Below, piece by piece: positions 22,100 through 33,529 of a stretch of DNA of 64,000 nucleotides (position 1 is its first letter; every line of letters begins with the position of its first letter). The stretch is from positions 66,413,192-66,477,191 of the forward strand of contig CM065300.1 of NCBI GenBank assembly GCA_032871835.1. Reading direction: 5' to 3'. Both the position numbers and the translations under genes were made by a program. The notes below the pieces were generated by a model, which searched no databases, was not told the origin of the DNA, and saw only the letters and a program-made list of their open reading frames with translations. Source of the stretch: Dipteronia dyeriana (lineage: Eukaryota > Streptophyta > Magnoliopsida > Sapindales > Sapindaceae).

Positions 22100-23280
22100 G
22101 GCTATTTCGTGACAAAACCACTCAGTCACAAAGTATCCTCACAACAAAACGGAACAACAAGAGGTCAACAAAAACGTTCAATATTACAAGAGATACCTAA
22201 AGCTAAATCTTCAAATCTTCTATCCTTGTAGAATGATCATCCCTACAAAACAAAGAACTACACTTTCCAAGACAAGTGTATGAGAGGGATCAAGATAAAT
22301 AAACACAAGCGCAATTTGCATGAATTAGCAACAAGTAACATGCAATCAAAAATGCACATGCACATACAAATGCTCCCGCTGAAAAAAACATCCTCCCCTT
22401 ATGCAAAAGCAACACAAAACTCCCCCCAAATCCATCAATGGTCCCCTTTTTTGTCACAAGATAGGCAAAGAAGTATTCCCCAACCAGGAGAGAGATATTT
22501 GCAATATAAATGCATAATCATATACAACAACTTTATGCAATTTAATTAAGAGAGAAAGAAATTCATAGAAGTTTTATTTTTTGGAACATGTGTGAAAAGA
22601 TTGCCTTCAATGAAATACATGCAACATTAACTTCTAAAAGCATGGTATTTGGCAAAGGAAAATAACACATGAGGTTCCAAGAGAAGTCAAACCAATTGCA
22701 CCAATTTGTCAATGGAAAAAAAGATATAGTTTAACAAAAAATATATGAGCAACTATCAAGCTTTACAAGTTAAACAAGACATGAGCGACTATTGCGCCTT
22801 TTTAGATTTTTCTCGGTGAAATGCCTGTATGATAGTAGCCTTGTTCAACAAATAAAGAGAGAGAGACTATTGGATTGTGAAATCCTTGAAATGGATACAA
22901 TATCCTTATTGATTGAAGTCTCAGAAGTCACTCTCACACAAATTTGCAATCATTTTTAAGCATTCAATAAATTCATCATGCATAACAATTTAAGCATGTC
23001 AAGATCAAGTTTTCATAAACATGGAGATAAACTTTGGGTCAATCAAATGTACTTCCCAATCAAATTTCCTAGTCCAAAAATACATGTTTGAACACAAATG
23101 AGACATGCATTTCAAATAAGGCAAAGGCACACTTATTGAAAAAAAAGTCATATAATAATATATGCATCCTAGATACTCAAACAATTAATTAAAGAGCACA
23201 AAATTGAACAATTATTTGCTTATTAGAATGCAAGTTCGATCTCTTTGCTTGAGCTCCCTATATGGGTCAAACACCAAAAC
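22100..23280. other. 3' non-coding internal region of the SIRE-like element
   Basis: About 1.2 kb between the end of RNase H and the polypurine tract, AT-rich and without open frames of note. SIRE-lineage elements often carry an extra region here (sometimes env-like), but no such ORF is visible. Confidence 0.5.
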
Positions 23281-23283
23281 TCA

Positions 23284-25500
23284 TCAATGCATATGACAAC
23301 TCTCAATAGACCTACTAAGAGTTTTAAACTTAGTTAAATCTAATGGTTTAGTAAACAAGTCCGCTGGTTGATCATTTGTGCCCACATGTTCAAGTGCAAT
23401 GCATTTGCTCTCAACTAGCTCTCTAATGAAATGATGTCTAATGTCAATATGCTGGGTTCTAGAATGTTGGACAGGATTTTTTGAAATATTAATGGCATTT
23501 ATGTTATCACAGTAAAGGGTTAGAGTACCTTGCTCAAAGCCATAATCCACAAGCATTTGCTTCATCCATAGGAGTTATGTGCAAGCACTCCCAGCGGCTA
23601 TATACTCGGCCTCGGCTGTGGATAATGATATGGAATTTTGCTTCTTGCAAAACCATGACACAAGATTGTTCCCTAGGAAGAAGCAACCGCCCGATATACT
23701 CTTTCTATCATCATAATTACCTGCCCAATCTGCATCACTAAAGCCAACTAAACTAGCATTAGTGTCAAAAGAGTACCATATCCCATAGTTGGATGTCCCA
23801 TTCATATATAGAATGATTATCTTCACGGAGAAGATATGAGATTCCTTGGGATTGGCTTGATACCTAGCACACACACTAACACTAAAGGCTATATCGAGCC
23901 TACTAGCCGTCGAGTATAGCAAGCTCCCTATCATGCCCCGATATAGACTTTGATCCACACTTTTTTCCACTAGCATCATTGTTAAGTTTCAATGTGGTAC
24001 TCATAGGTGTGTCACAATGCTTGGCATTGTCAAGGCTAAATTTCTTCACTAGGTTCTTGGCATATTTAGCTTGGGATATGAAGATCCCATCACGCATTTG
24101 CTTGATTTGTAAGCCTAGGAAGTAATTTATTTTACCAACCATGCTCATTTTCAAACTCATGAGTCATGATATCAACAAATTGTTTAACTTTCAAGTTGTT
24201 TGTGGAACCAAAAATGATGTCATCAACATAAATTTGAGCTATGAATAACTCATCTTTAGGACACTTGATGAACAAAGTCTTGTCAACACTTTCTCTAGAG
24301 TAGCCATTTTCAACAAGATAAAGAGTGAGGCGCTCATACCAAGCCATTGGTGCTTGTTTCAACCCATATAGAGTCATTTTGAGACTATAAACATGATTGG
24401 GGTGGTATGGATCCACAAACCCCTTGGGTTGCTCAACAAACACTTCCTATTGCAAGAAGCCATTGAGGAAGGCACTCTTAACATCCCTTTGATGCAATTT
24501 AAACTTGTGCACACAAGATATGGATAAGAGAAGCCTAATGGAATCTAATCGGGCAACGGGAGCAAAAGTCTCCTCAAAATCGATACCCTCAATTTAAGAG
24601 TACCCTTGTGCTACAAGTCTAGCCTTGTTCTGCACAATGTTGCCATCCTCATCGGATTTATTCCAATATACCCACTTGGTGTCTATCACATTAGCATTCT
24701 TAGGCCTAGGAACTAGAGCCCAAACCTCATTTCTTTCAAATTGATTTAGCTCTTCTTGTATAGTAAGAACCCAAAACTCATCACTTAAAGCTTCATCAAC
24801 CTTTTGGGGTTTAATTTTAGAGGTGTAGCAAGTATATCTAATTTGATTTGCTAATTGATGCCTAGTCCTAACACCTTCATTCGCGATGTCACTCTTGTTG
24901 TGAAGATGTCTAACCCAAGGAGCAGGTTCCTTTGAGTCCAGAGTAGAATCTCTATCAAGAGATTGAGAGACCTTTTTCTCAAGATTTGACTTTTCATCAC
25001 TTGAAGTCTCACCAATCTTCTCTAAGGGAGAATCATCAACCATACTAATCTCCACATCATGGTTACTAACCTTAGGCCTACAATCATCTATAATCAAATT
25101 GGATGATTTCATAACACTTCGTGTCTTCAAATTAAAAACTCTATAGGTGTTACTATTTAGGGAATTGCCAATGAAAACCCCCTCATCACTTTTAGCATCA
25201 AACTTGCCAAGTTGATCACGGTCATTTAGAATGCAACACTTGCTTCCAAATGAGTGGAAGTAGCTAACATTTGGCTTCCTTCCCTTCCATAATTCATAAG
25301 AGGTTTACCTAGTACCGGGTCTTAAAAACACTCTATTTCCTATATAACAAGTTGTATTCACTACCTCAGCCCAAAGATTCCTAGGAACATTGTTGTTAAG
25401 CAACATCACACGAGCCATCTCTTGGAGGACCCTATTCTACCTCTCTACAACTCCATTTTAATGAGGAGTTCGAGGAGCCGAGTTCGAGGAGCCGAGAACT
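23284..25500 (-). pseudogene. Pol of the SIRE-like element: integrase end, reverse transcriptase, RNase H
   Basis: Starts abruptly in the integrase with SAPRTP...NGVVER (about 25490-25440), just after the usual third catalytic region. The GAG-pre-integrase zinc finger and most of the DDE core are missing. Integrase C-terminus and linker run to about 25130. Reverse transcriptase has a QEELNQFERNEVWALVPRP block, then [15 protein letters not shown], and the catalytic YVDDIIFGS at about 24230-24205. RNase H follows with GFSDADWAGNYDDRKSISGG (about 23750), LSTAEAEYIAA (about 23600) and an ADLFTKPL tail (about 23350). Stops and frameshifts occur throughout. Inactive. Confidence 0.88.
25466..25493. 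repeat. 14-bp tandem duplication at the integrase deletion junction
   Basis: GAGTTCGAGGAGCC occurs twice in a row (25466-25479, 25480-25493). It shifts the reading frame inside the integrase SAPRTP motif, right where gag-derived sequence meets integrase. Confidence 0.75.
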
Positions 25501-26809
25501 CATGGGAGATTCCAAGACTATCACAAACTCTTTTCCACTATTTACTTCCTCACTCAAGTGAGTTATCTTGAAAGTCAACTCTAGATTCTCCTTTTTCAAC
25601 TCTTGAATCTCCTTATTCTTTTTTAATCTAGACTTTTCAAAAAACTTCATGAAGTCTACAAAGTCCATTTCCTCATCAATCTCAAACCTAGAGTTAGAAG
25701 AGGTACTCTTATCACTAGAGTCATCTACTTTTTCCTTATCACTCACAATTATGAGATGTTGTGAAGGCAATAAAGTTTGCAATTCTATCTTCATCATCTG
25801 ATGATTTTTCTTTCTCTTCTAAGTCTTCACTATCGCTCCAAATGGCCGTCATCGACTTCCCCTTCTTATTTTTCTTCAAATTTGCACATTCTGGAGCAAT
25901 GTGACCAAAACCACTGCATTCATAGCATTGAATGCCCTTCTTGGATTCACTTTCTTGAGAATTTTCCATCTTCTTGAAAAGGGTTTTCTTTTTCACTTCC
26001 TTTCCCTTAGACCTAAATCCTTTCTTCTCAAACTTCATGAATTTCTTGAATCTTTTAACCATGAGGGCCATTTCTTCATCTGTGTCCTCCTACTCTTCTT
26101 AAACCTTGGTGGTCTTCAAGGCAATGCTCTTTTGCTTCTTCGGAGGTGTGGCTGTGGTGTTCCATCTTGACTCATAAGCTAGAAGTCTTCCAATGACTTC
26201 ACTTGGCTTCATATTCTTGTACTCACTATTCTCTTCAAGTGTTGTCACCTTTGATTCGAACCTTGACGGAAGTAACCTCATAATTTTTTGCTTGACTCTC
26301 CTATCTGAATAGGGGTTACCAAGTTGATGGCTTTGATTGACGATATCCATCAATTTCACTTGTAAGTCATTGAAGCATTCATGCTCCTCCATCCTAATCA
26401 TCTCAAATTGCATTTGGAGGACTTGGAGCTTTGAGTCCTTGACTACCTCGGTTCCCTCATATGCCGTTTGAAGAATGTCCCAAGCCTCCTTTGCAATCCT
26501 AGTGTTTTGGACCAACTTGTATTAATTATCGTTCATGGCATAAAGGATGGCATGCATGGCCTTGTTGTTCCACTTGGACGCTTCGAACTCTTGAGTACTC
26601 AAACTAGAATTGGGCTTAAGAGCTTCTACACCATCATCAGTGGTCATTGTTGGAGGAATATAACCATCTTCAATAGACATCCAAGCACGGTCAGCTATTT
26701 GGCAAAGATAGGCTTCCATCTTGCCCTTCCAAGAAGCATAATTCACCCCATTGAACAAAGGGGGTCTTGTGCTTGAGGCTCCCTCATGACTATTACCGTT
26801 TCTAGTCAT
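25500..26809 (-). pseudogene. Gag of the SIRE-like copia element, broken
   Basis: The start codon is at 26809 (MTRNGNSHEGASSTRPPLF). It is followed by a UBN2-type gag domain (NYASWKGKMEAYL, then KEAWDILQTAYEG near 26480). TAA codons near 26520 and 26097 interrupt it. The zinc knuckle CYECSGFGHIAPEC is intact at 25927-25886, followed by a lysine-rich then serine/aspartate-rich tail typical of SIRE gag. After a frame change near 25790, a charged coiled-coil-like segment ends close to the deletion junction. Gag forms the particle that packages element RNA. Confidence 0.85.
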
Positions 26810-26928
26810 AGTGTTTGAGGGTAATGAATGTAATGCAAATGCAATGTCATAAAAAAAAACAATCAAACTAAATGCACCAAGCAAGACACACACAGAGAGC
26901 AAGGACCACCTAAGTATATCTTTGCATC

Positions 26929-26943
26929 AGCTCTGATACCAAT
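26929..26943 (-). promoter_or_regulatory. Primer binding site of the SIRE-like element (initiator Met-tRNA type)
   Basis: The minus strand reads ATTGGTATCAGAGCT directly after the LTR end. It matches the standard copia primer site complementary to initiator tRNA-Met. Confidence 0.85.
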
Positions 26944-28471
26944 TGAAATTCCCTAAAAAGTGTGTCTATAACCTAGAGGGGAGGGGGGTAAATAGGTTTT
27001 AATCCGATTGATTACTAATTTTGTGAATTAATCAATATTATCAAATCTACCCCATTCTACTAAATGTTCAAATAAAATACAATAAACAAAAAACAATAAC
27101 AACACGCAAAATATACGTGGAAACCCACCAAATGGGAAAAACCACGGGTTGTTTAGTGCGCCACACTCGATCCTCAAAATCCACTTTTGAGTGAAAGTTT
27201 ACAATCTAGATTGACCTTCTGTCTAACCCTCATATTACTAACCCTTTCACTCTACCCAACGGGCCTTAATAATGATTTTGGATCACCAACCTTGTGCACT
27301 AATCACATAGCCACAAGCTTAATCATCAATGAAGAGATAATGGCAACCTAAGTGAATATGCAAGAATATTCTATATGCAAAAATGCTAGGTCAAGACATT
27401 CATGCTTATCTAGGATTAGTGATGACAAGTAAAGCAAATCCTAGCTATCAATGTTCTAAATGCAAAGGCAAGAAGAATTAGTTAGAAGGGTAAAACCGTC
27501 CTAAATTCTAGCTATCACAAATCAATACTCTCAACCAACAAACAATATCACAAGCATGTCATAAAAGCTATTAAACATACAAGCATGCTTTTAATTTACA
27601 ATGAGGACTAAAACCTAGGTATACATGTCTTAGTAATGAAATCTAGAAATTATCTAGTCAAGAAGATGATGATGCTCCATGCTTAGATGATCCTAGAATG
27701 AAGCTAGATGATCATGAGATGAAGTTGGGTTGAGTAAAAATAAGTGTTTTGGAGTCCCTCTCTCTCTAGAAAAGCTAGGTCATACAAATATGGCTTCTTG
27801 GACTCTTAAAAACCAAAGAGAAGAGAAGAGAACATATATATATATATATGGTGCCCTACATAAAGTGATGTCGTTTTGGATGAAAGACAGCCAAATCCTG
27901 TCAGGACCACTGGCTGTACCGCGGTACAGGTAAGTGTCCTGACCGCGGCACAGAGAGCGGTGCATCGCTTGGACAACACCACTTTGTAGACCGCTGTGTA
28001 TGCAAGTGCACAGACCGCGGTCTGGACAGCATACAACGCCTATGAAACTCCGCTTGGAAGACCGCAGTGCATGCAACAAGCACATGACGCGGTAGCCACA
28101 TCGTGCAGCCTCTAGTAAACACCGTTGTGCAGATCGTGGCGTAAGCACTGCACAGAGAGCAATCTGAACCTAGGACCAGAGGAAAAAAATCCTCTTTTTA
28201 AGGCACAAAAAAAAATGCATTAAACACTCAAGCAAGAATTAAGACACACAAGGCACACAAGAGGGCAGATAAGCAAGCATGCAAGATAATTAAAAGAAAA
28301 TTCATGTGTGTGTGTGTGCACTAATACCTCTTCAATGAAAGTTAAGCGAGTGATTTTACCTTTGATATTTGAGCTTGGTTACAAACAATGATACCCTAAA
28401 CTACCCTTACAAATTGATCTTCAAATGTGGTTGTCAACGAAATAGGTCAATCAAACACCGAGGAACTTACA
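26944..28471 (-). repeat. 5' LTR of the SIRE-like element
   Basis: Copy of 20556-22087 with small substitutions and indels, ending in CA on the minus strand beside the primer binding site. Differences between the two LTRs look like several percent, implying an insertion that is not very recent. Confidence 0.9.
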
Positions 28472-28489
28472 CAAATGCTTGTACATTAA

Positions 28490-30807
28490 TTAAACAAAAC
28501 CGATATAGGTATCAACCCTGTGACATCGATGCAAATCGTACATGTAATCGACTTTGAATATACTATGTATTTCACCTAACTTCTTCATGTTTTCATCTTT
28601 ACTTATCAGTGAAAGATATTGTGCATACATAGAATCGAGAAAATATATCTGTAAAGGGGGCAACATAATAACTAAAAAAGGAAAAATATTTATCAGAAAT
28701 TATAAGCTATTACCACGAATTGGGTTGTCAAGTACCAATACAGATGTGTTCATTTTTTTATGGCAACATGTGTGTTGTTGTCTACGACCAAACTAATTAT
28801 TTGGGCATGTTAAGAACATAATTCACTATGTTACGCTGAGTAAATTATTACATAATACAACAAAAATGTTTAGAGCAAGGAATGAAATTGTCACTTTATG
28901 GATCAAACGACGAACCTCACTGTCAACCCACACTTTTGGCTCGAGGGTATGAAAACTATTGCGGTTGACAAGAATTTTAGTCGTGGATACAATCGTTTCA
29001 CTACAAAAATGCCAAACAAAAATGGGAATCATTTCAGTCATAGTTATCCTATCAATTTCAATAACATGACTTCAAAATATAATAAGTAACATTTATTCAA
29101 TCATAATAAGATTCAACTTCAAACTTTAAAATACAAACCAAGCCAAAATAACAAACACAAATATATGAAAGACTTTGAAATTAGTGTCTAGTTTATTCGT
29201 TACATCCTATTCAGTTTTGTTGGCGAACTCAAACACTCAATGTTTAACAAAGAAAAATAATTCTAAACACGAAAAAATTATAATGTAGACTTACCTAGGT
29301 GGTCAATCTTCAGAAAACTTATAGTTGATTACTTGCACATCAAGTGCATTTAGAGAGACGGATAGGTGAAAATGGCCATACCAAAACATGGAAGACTGTT
29401 GTATAAGATGGGTAGAATGATATGGTGAAAGACTATACTGACTCGGCTTCCGCATCTTCGATGTACACTTTTTTTTAACAACAATTCTACAAGTGGAAGA
29501 CTGCTCATCATGACATTTTGCAATGGTGGTTCTCCTTTCACGCACAATGGTTAAAAGACTTCAAGTTAGTGTTAAAAATTGGCAAGTAATGAAAGACAAC
29601 TTTATATAATATAATGGTAAAGACGTTGAACCTCATCAATTAATGTTGGAATAGTATTATGTTAAGAAAGATGATTATCATCAAAAGCACAATCTTTGCC
29701 AGTTGGTACTAATTCTTTTTCCCATGAAGGGGTGGGATTGTTTTTTCCCATTGGATCTTTGGAATTTAATGGGTTGTCCTTATATGAGACTTCAACAACA
29801 TGTCTTCGAGATGTAGGAGATGGAACTTGTTTCATGCGAGGACTGTTTGGTGGTGGGCTCTGTTTTTTTTTTTTTTTGGGACAAAAGTATACTTCAATGT
29901 TATACTACAATGGTGGTTAAGCTTTTCATACAGGATGTCCACCTTGTCTTTCAAATGTACAACTTCATCATCTTTCTTCACAAAAATTCTTTCATACAAA
30001 CTGTTAACCTTTTGTTTCAGGTCAGCATGTTCTGTATGCAATTGTTGTATTTATTTGAGGACCAAATGAATCACGTCATCATTGGGAATATCAGCTTTTT
30101 CTTTGTCTGAATTGTCACCATGTGCAGCAAGTGGAGTATATTCATTAATGGACACCTTTAACAAATGCGAATGTTAAATGAGCAAAAATTTAACTACATT
30201 ATTAGCATTTAAACTAAAATAAAAAAACATATTAATCATAGTAAATACCTTGACAGTACTACCATAGGACCCTTGTTCTCGTAAATATTTCAAACATTTC
30301 TTAATGTGCTGACTTGTCCAATTGACGATTGGTATAGATAATTTATCAACAACAGGTGGCTGCCAATCTATAACATGCAAGTAGAAGAACTGCCAAAAGA
30401 AAGTGATAAATAAGGGAAATAATATTCAATAACAGTTACATATTGATTAAAATTAAAAAATATGTGAGGATAAAAAGTACCTCAAGAAAAAGAACACAAC
30501 CACCAATATATCTTGAACGTTTAGATTGAAATTTTTCTATGCTTGTCACTAATTGATCGAAGCACCACCTTGCCTAAATTTTCCCCTTTATATTTCCCAC
30601 ATCAGTAAGAACATTCAAGTACCTTGCATCAACATACTCTTCTACAGCAGGTGCAAGGACAGTGCCCAACATATGTAAACAAAATGTGACCTTGAAATCA
30701 TCATAGGTTATCTTGATATTCTTCAGAAGATCATCAAGGTGGAGGAGTTTGATGACACGAGTAGTAATGGAAAACTTGGTCCTCCAATTATCATGAATAA
30801 CTCCAAT
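28490..30807 (-). pseudogene. Ulp1-family-like host or captured gene, C-terminal part
   Basis: This continues the exon at 50564-50157 (minus strand) after a 19.3-kb insertion. Exon 30807-30481 has TFCLHMLGTVLAP and EEYVDARYLNVL, a pattern I know from plant Ulp1-protease-family proteins. It carries a TAG at 30574-30576. Intron (GT at 30480, AG at 30391), exon 30389-30249 (PPVVDKLSIPIVNWTSQHI), intron, then exon from 30155 with a coiled-coil-like stretch (LKQKVNSLYERIFVKKDDEV). Weaker segments follow at 29860-29690, 29545-29303 and 29041-28826 (RNSFHTLEPKVWVDSEV, like the start of a Ulp1 catalytic domain). The His-Asp-Cys triad was not found. It ends beside the SIRE-like insertion. Confidence 0.6.
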
Positions 30808-31019
30808 TGTTGGAAAATTCCATCATATGGGACCACACATGTAAATATTAAATGTGTTATGCTATCTTTGGTTAAGCCTAAATTTAAGTGATCTAACTAA
30901 GAATTTAAGTATTAAGGCGTAAGGGTATAATTGTCTTGGAATTAATGTGTAGATACCATAAAGCTATTTCTAAATTGATGAGGGGTCGAATTAGAAATAG
31001 CAAAACATATAATAACTTG

Positions 31020-31077
<58 letters not shown>

Positions 31078-31383
31078 GGGTTATGGTCCCTAAATTACAC
31101 GATACTTTTGTTTTGTCTGTATCCTCATCAACAGAGCAAAATAGAACACTGTAGGGTTCAAAACAATGATAATTTGGAAGATCACAACACGTCCATAAAC
31201 CTCCGGCAATGGATTCAGGTACGCATCCACTATCGATTTTCTCCATTTTTCTCTTTAATTGATATGGGTTAGTAATATGCATATTAGGGCATGATTAATC
31301 ATGATAAAGAAACATGTTTAGGTTGCAATTCGGATTAATTATGTGCATATGCATGTTGTTTTGTATTAATCAAATTCCTAACA
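30808..31383 (+). repeat. 5' LTR of copia A
   Basis: 576 bp, TG...CA, followed by a degenerate primer site (TTGTATTAGAGCCA at about 31387-31400, resembling the tRNA-Met type). Contains a (TTA)n/(TA)n microsatellite at 31021-31075. Confidence 0.9.
31021..31075. repeat. (TTA)n(TA)n microsatellite in the 5' LTR of copia A
   Basis: About 13 TTA triplets followed by about 7 TA dinucleotides. Confidence 0.9.
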
Positions 31384-32690
31384 AGTTGTATTAGAGCCAC
31401 CCATAGTCGATTCTTGAGGATTTGAGATTTGGATTTTCGTTTTTTTTAATCTGGACTTACTTTGTTTGTCTGTTGCGTCTGATGCATATTTATTGTTTAA
31501 TTTATATGTTGAATCCATAAACAAATTATTGTGCTTGTGTTTGATTTTGTGATTTCTGTGATGGATTCATTTGGTTGATGAACATAAGTAAATATGACAT
31601 AGGTTTAGGGTTTTGATCTTCTATTCTACACATTTGATTGAGTATGGGGATCAAGTGTTTCCGTCCCTTGTTAGGGACGTTGTAGCGCCACCTACAGCCA
31701 CCACACTGCTGGTATGATCGGGCGCTTGGACCACCGATCATTCAATCCAAGTGGATCGATCTTCGATTGTGCATTGCGTGTTGCCGATCGTGTGGGTCGT
31801 GCACCGCATCTTGGCCTCCAGTCATCCTCTTTCTGGTGATGGCGTTGAGGTTCAGGCGGCGGCGGCATGAAATCTAGAGTTTCTTGGTCATTTTTATGTC
31901 AGGCCCTTCTTTTGAAAATTAGATATTCTTGAGAGACTGTTTTGTAAATTTCCTAGGCCATTGTGTGATTTTGATAAAGTTTTGGGGTCAATTTATAATT
32001 ATCAAAACTTAATGGGCTTGTTTACAATTACAGAAAAATATTGAGGCAGATTTATAATTACTGAAATGTTACAAGGATATTTTGTAATTTTGAAAGGTTT
32101 TGGGCCATATTTTAATTATCAAAAAATAAGGGACATTTATGTAATTTTAGAAAATCAGGGGCAGTTTTGTAATTTTGATAAAATAAAATAAATTTTTATT
32201 TTTATTTTATTTTTAGGATCAACTCAAATTCAAATATTTAGGTATAACTTTTATGGTTAAATAAGGTGGTCCATCATTCTAAATGGGCTATTTGAAACAA
32301 GATGTCACCAAAGTTACCTATCTTGTGTAGATTGTTCATAAGGGATGTTGGATGTTTCTGTGTGTGTGTAAATTTTTTGGGGGTATTATCCGGCCCAAAT
32401 GAGGGTTAATACTTAGCCGAATTGCATACACACCTGTGGTTGTAAGCATGTGACAATTATAAGGTCTTACATGTGAATAATAGAGTCGATCCAAAGATAG
32501 ATTTATTATTTGACATGAACTATTGTCGATGTTTGATCACTACAACAAGAGTACCACTTACAATAATATTACTCTCCAAGGACTTGATATTAACATTGTG
32601 TTAGGTATCTTGAGATGGGACTTACCATTATATGAATTTGTTGATCATTGAATTTGCTTATTATTGTGAGCATGATTGTTTGTTTGTTTT
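31384..32690. other. Leader region of copia A
   Basis: 1.3 kb between the primer site and gag. Contains a short tandem motif (TTTGTAATTTTGA / TTTATAATTA variants, 31940-32190) and ends in a TTTATAG acceptor-like site just before the gag region. No ORF of note. Confidence 0.5.
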
Positions 32691-33470
32691 GTTCCCTTTA
32701 TAGCCAGTGTTTATTCTATATTTGCTAATATCAACCCTATACATGTACTTAATGGGACCAACTTTAAGGATTGGAAGGAGAACATAGAAATTGTTCTCAG
32801 CTACATGGATCTAGACCTTGCACTTCGGGTTGAGCAACTCGCTTCTCTTACGGATGCAAGTTCTCCAGATGACAATAAGAACTGTGAGAAGTGGGATCGC
32901 TCAAATCGCATGAGTCTTATGATCATCAAGTGTGGCATTCCGGAGGCGTTTAGGGGTGAGATATCTGAAAATATAACCTAAGCCAAAGAATTCCTAGCAA
33001 AAATTGAAAAGCGTTTTGCAAAAAACAATAAAACAAAAACAAGAACGCATTTGCAAAGCTTGAATTCTATGAAGTAAAAAGGCAAAGGGAACATTAGGGA
33101 GTACATTATGGAAATGTCTCATATTGGTTATAAGCTTAAGGCACTGAAGCTCGAGCTGTCTGATGACTTGCTCGTCCATTTGGTATTAATATCACTTTTT
33201 GCGCAATACAACCAGTTTAAGATTAGTAACAACTCCCAAAAGGAGAAATGGACTCTTAATGAGCTCATTTCTTACTGTGTGCAAGAGGAAGAGAGACTGA
33301 AGCGAGACAAGACTGAAAGTGCTCATTTGGCTAGAACCTCTAAGGATAAAGGCAAAAATAGAAAGAATAATGAAGTTGCTAAGGGTTCAGCTAAAAAAAA
33401 AACAGCATGACAAAGAGGATTGTTTCTTTTGCAGCAAGCCTGGACATGTGAAGAAAGAATATACCAAGAA
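32690..33470 (+). pseudogene. Gag of copia A, broken
   Basis: One frame carries LNGTNFKDWKENIEIVLSYM, a GIPEAFRGEISE segment, a TAA at 32979-32981, a second TAA near 33075, then GNIREYIMEMSHIGYKLKAL and KWTLNELISYCVQEEERLK. This is the Tnt1-like gag (UBN2) pattern of Ty1/copia elements. After a frame slip near 33405 comes the zinc knuckle CFFCSKPGHVKKEY (33421-33462), in which the last Cys of CCHC is Tyr. That would weaken zinc binding. Confidence 0.85.
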
Positions 33471-33529
33471 TCATGCTTGACGTGCAAAGAAAGGTATGTT
33501 CCTTACTTTGGTCTATTTTGAGGTAAATT

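Larger units (their letters stand above)
20556..28471 (-). mobile_element. SIRE-like Ty1/copia retrotransposon, both LTRs, internally deleted
   Basis: Two direct LTRs (20556-22087 and 26944-28471) flank gag-pol on the minus strand. CAAAT stands on both outer sides (20551-20555 and 28472-28476), an exact 5-bp target duplication. The primer binding site lies beside the right LTR and the polypurine tract beside the left, confirming minus polarity. Gag and pol resemble the SIRE lineage: a zinc knuckle followed by a serine/aspartate-rich tail, and the QEELNQFERNEVWALVPRP block before reverse transcriptase. Coding is broken in many places, and the integrase core is deleted near 25500. Confidence 0.92.
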
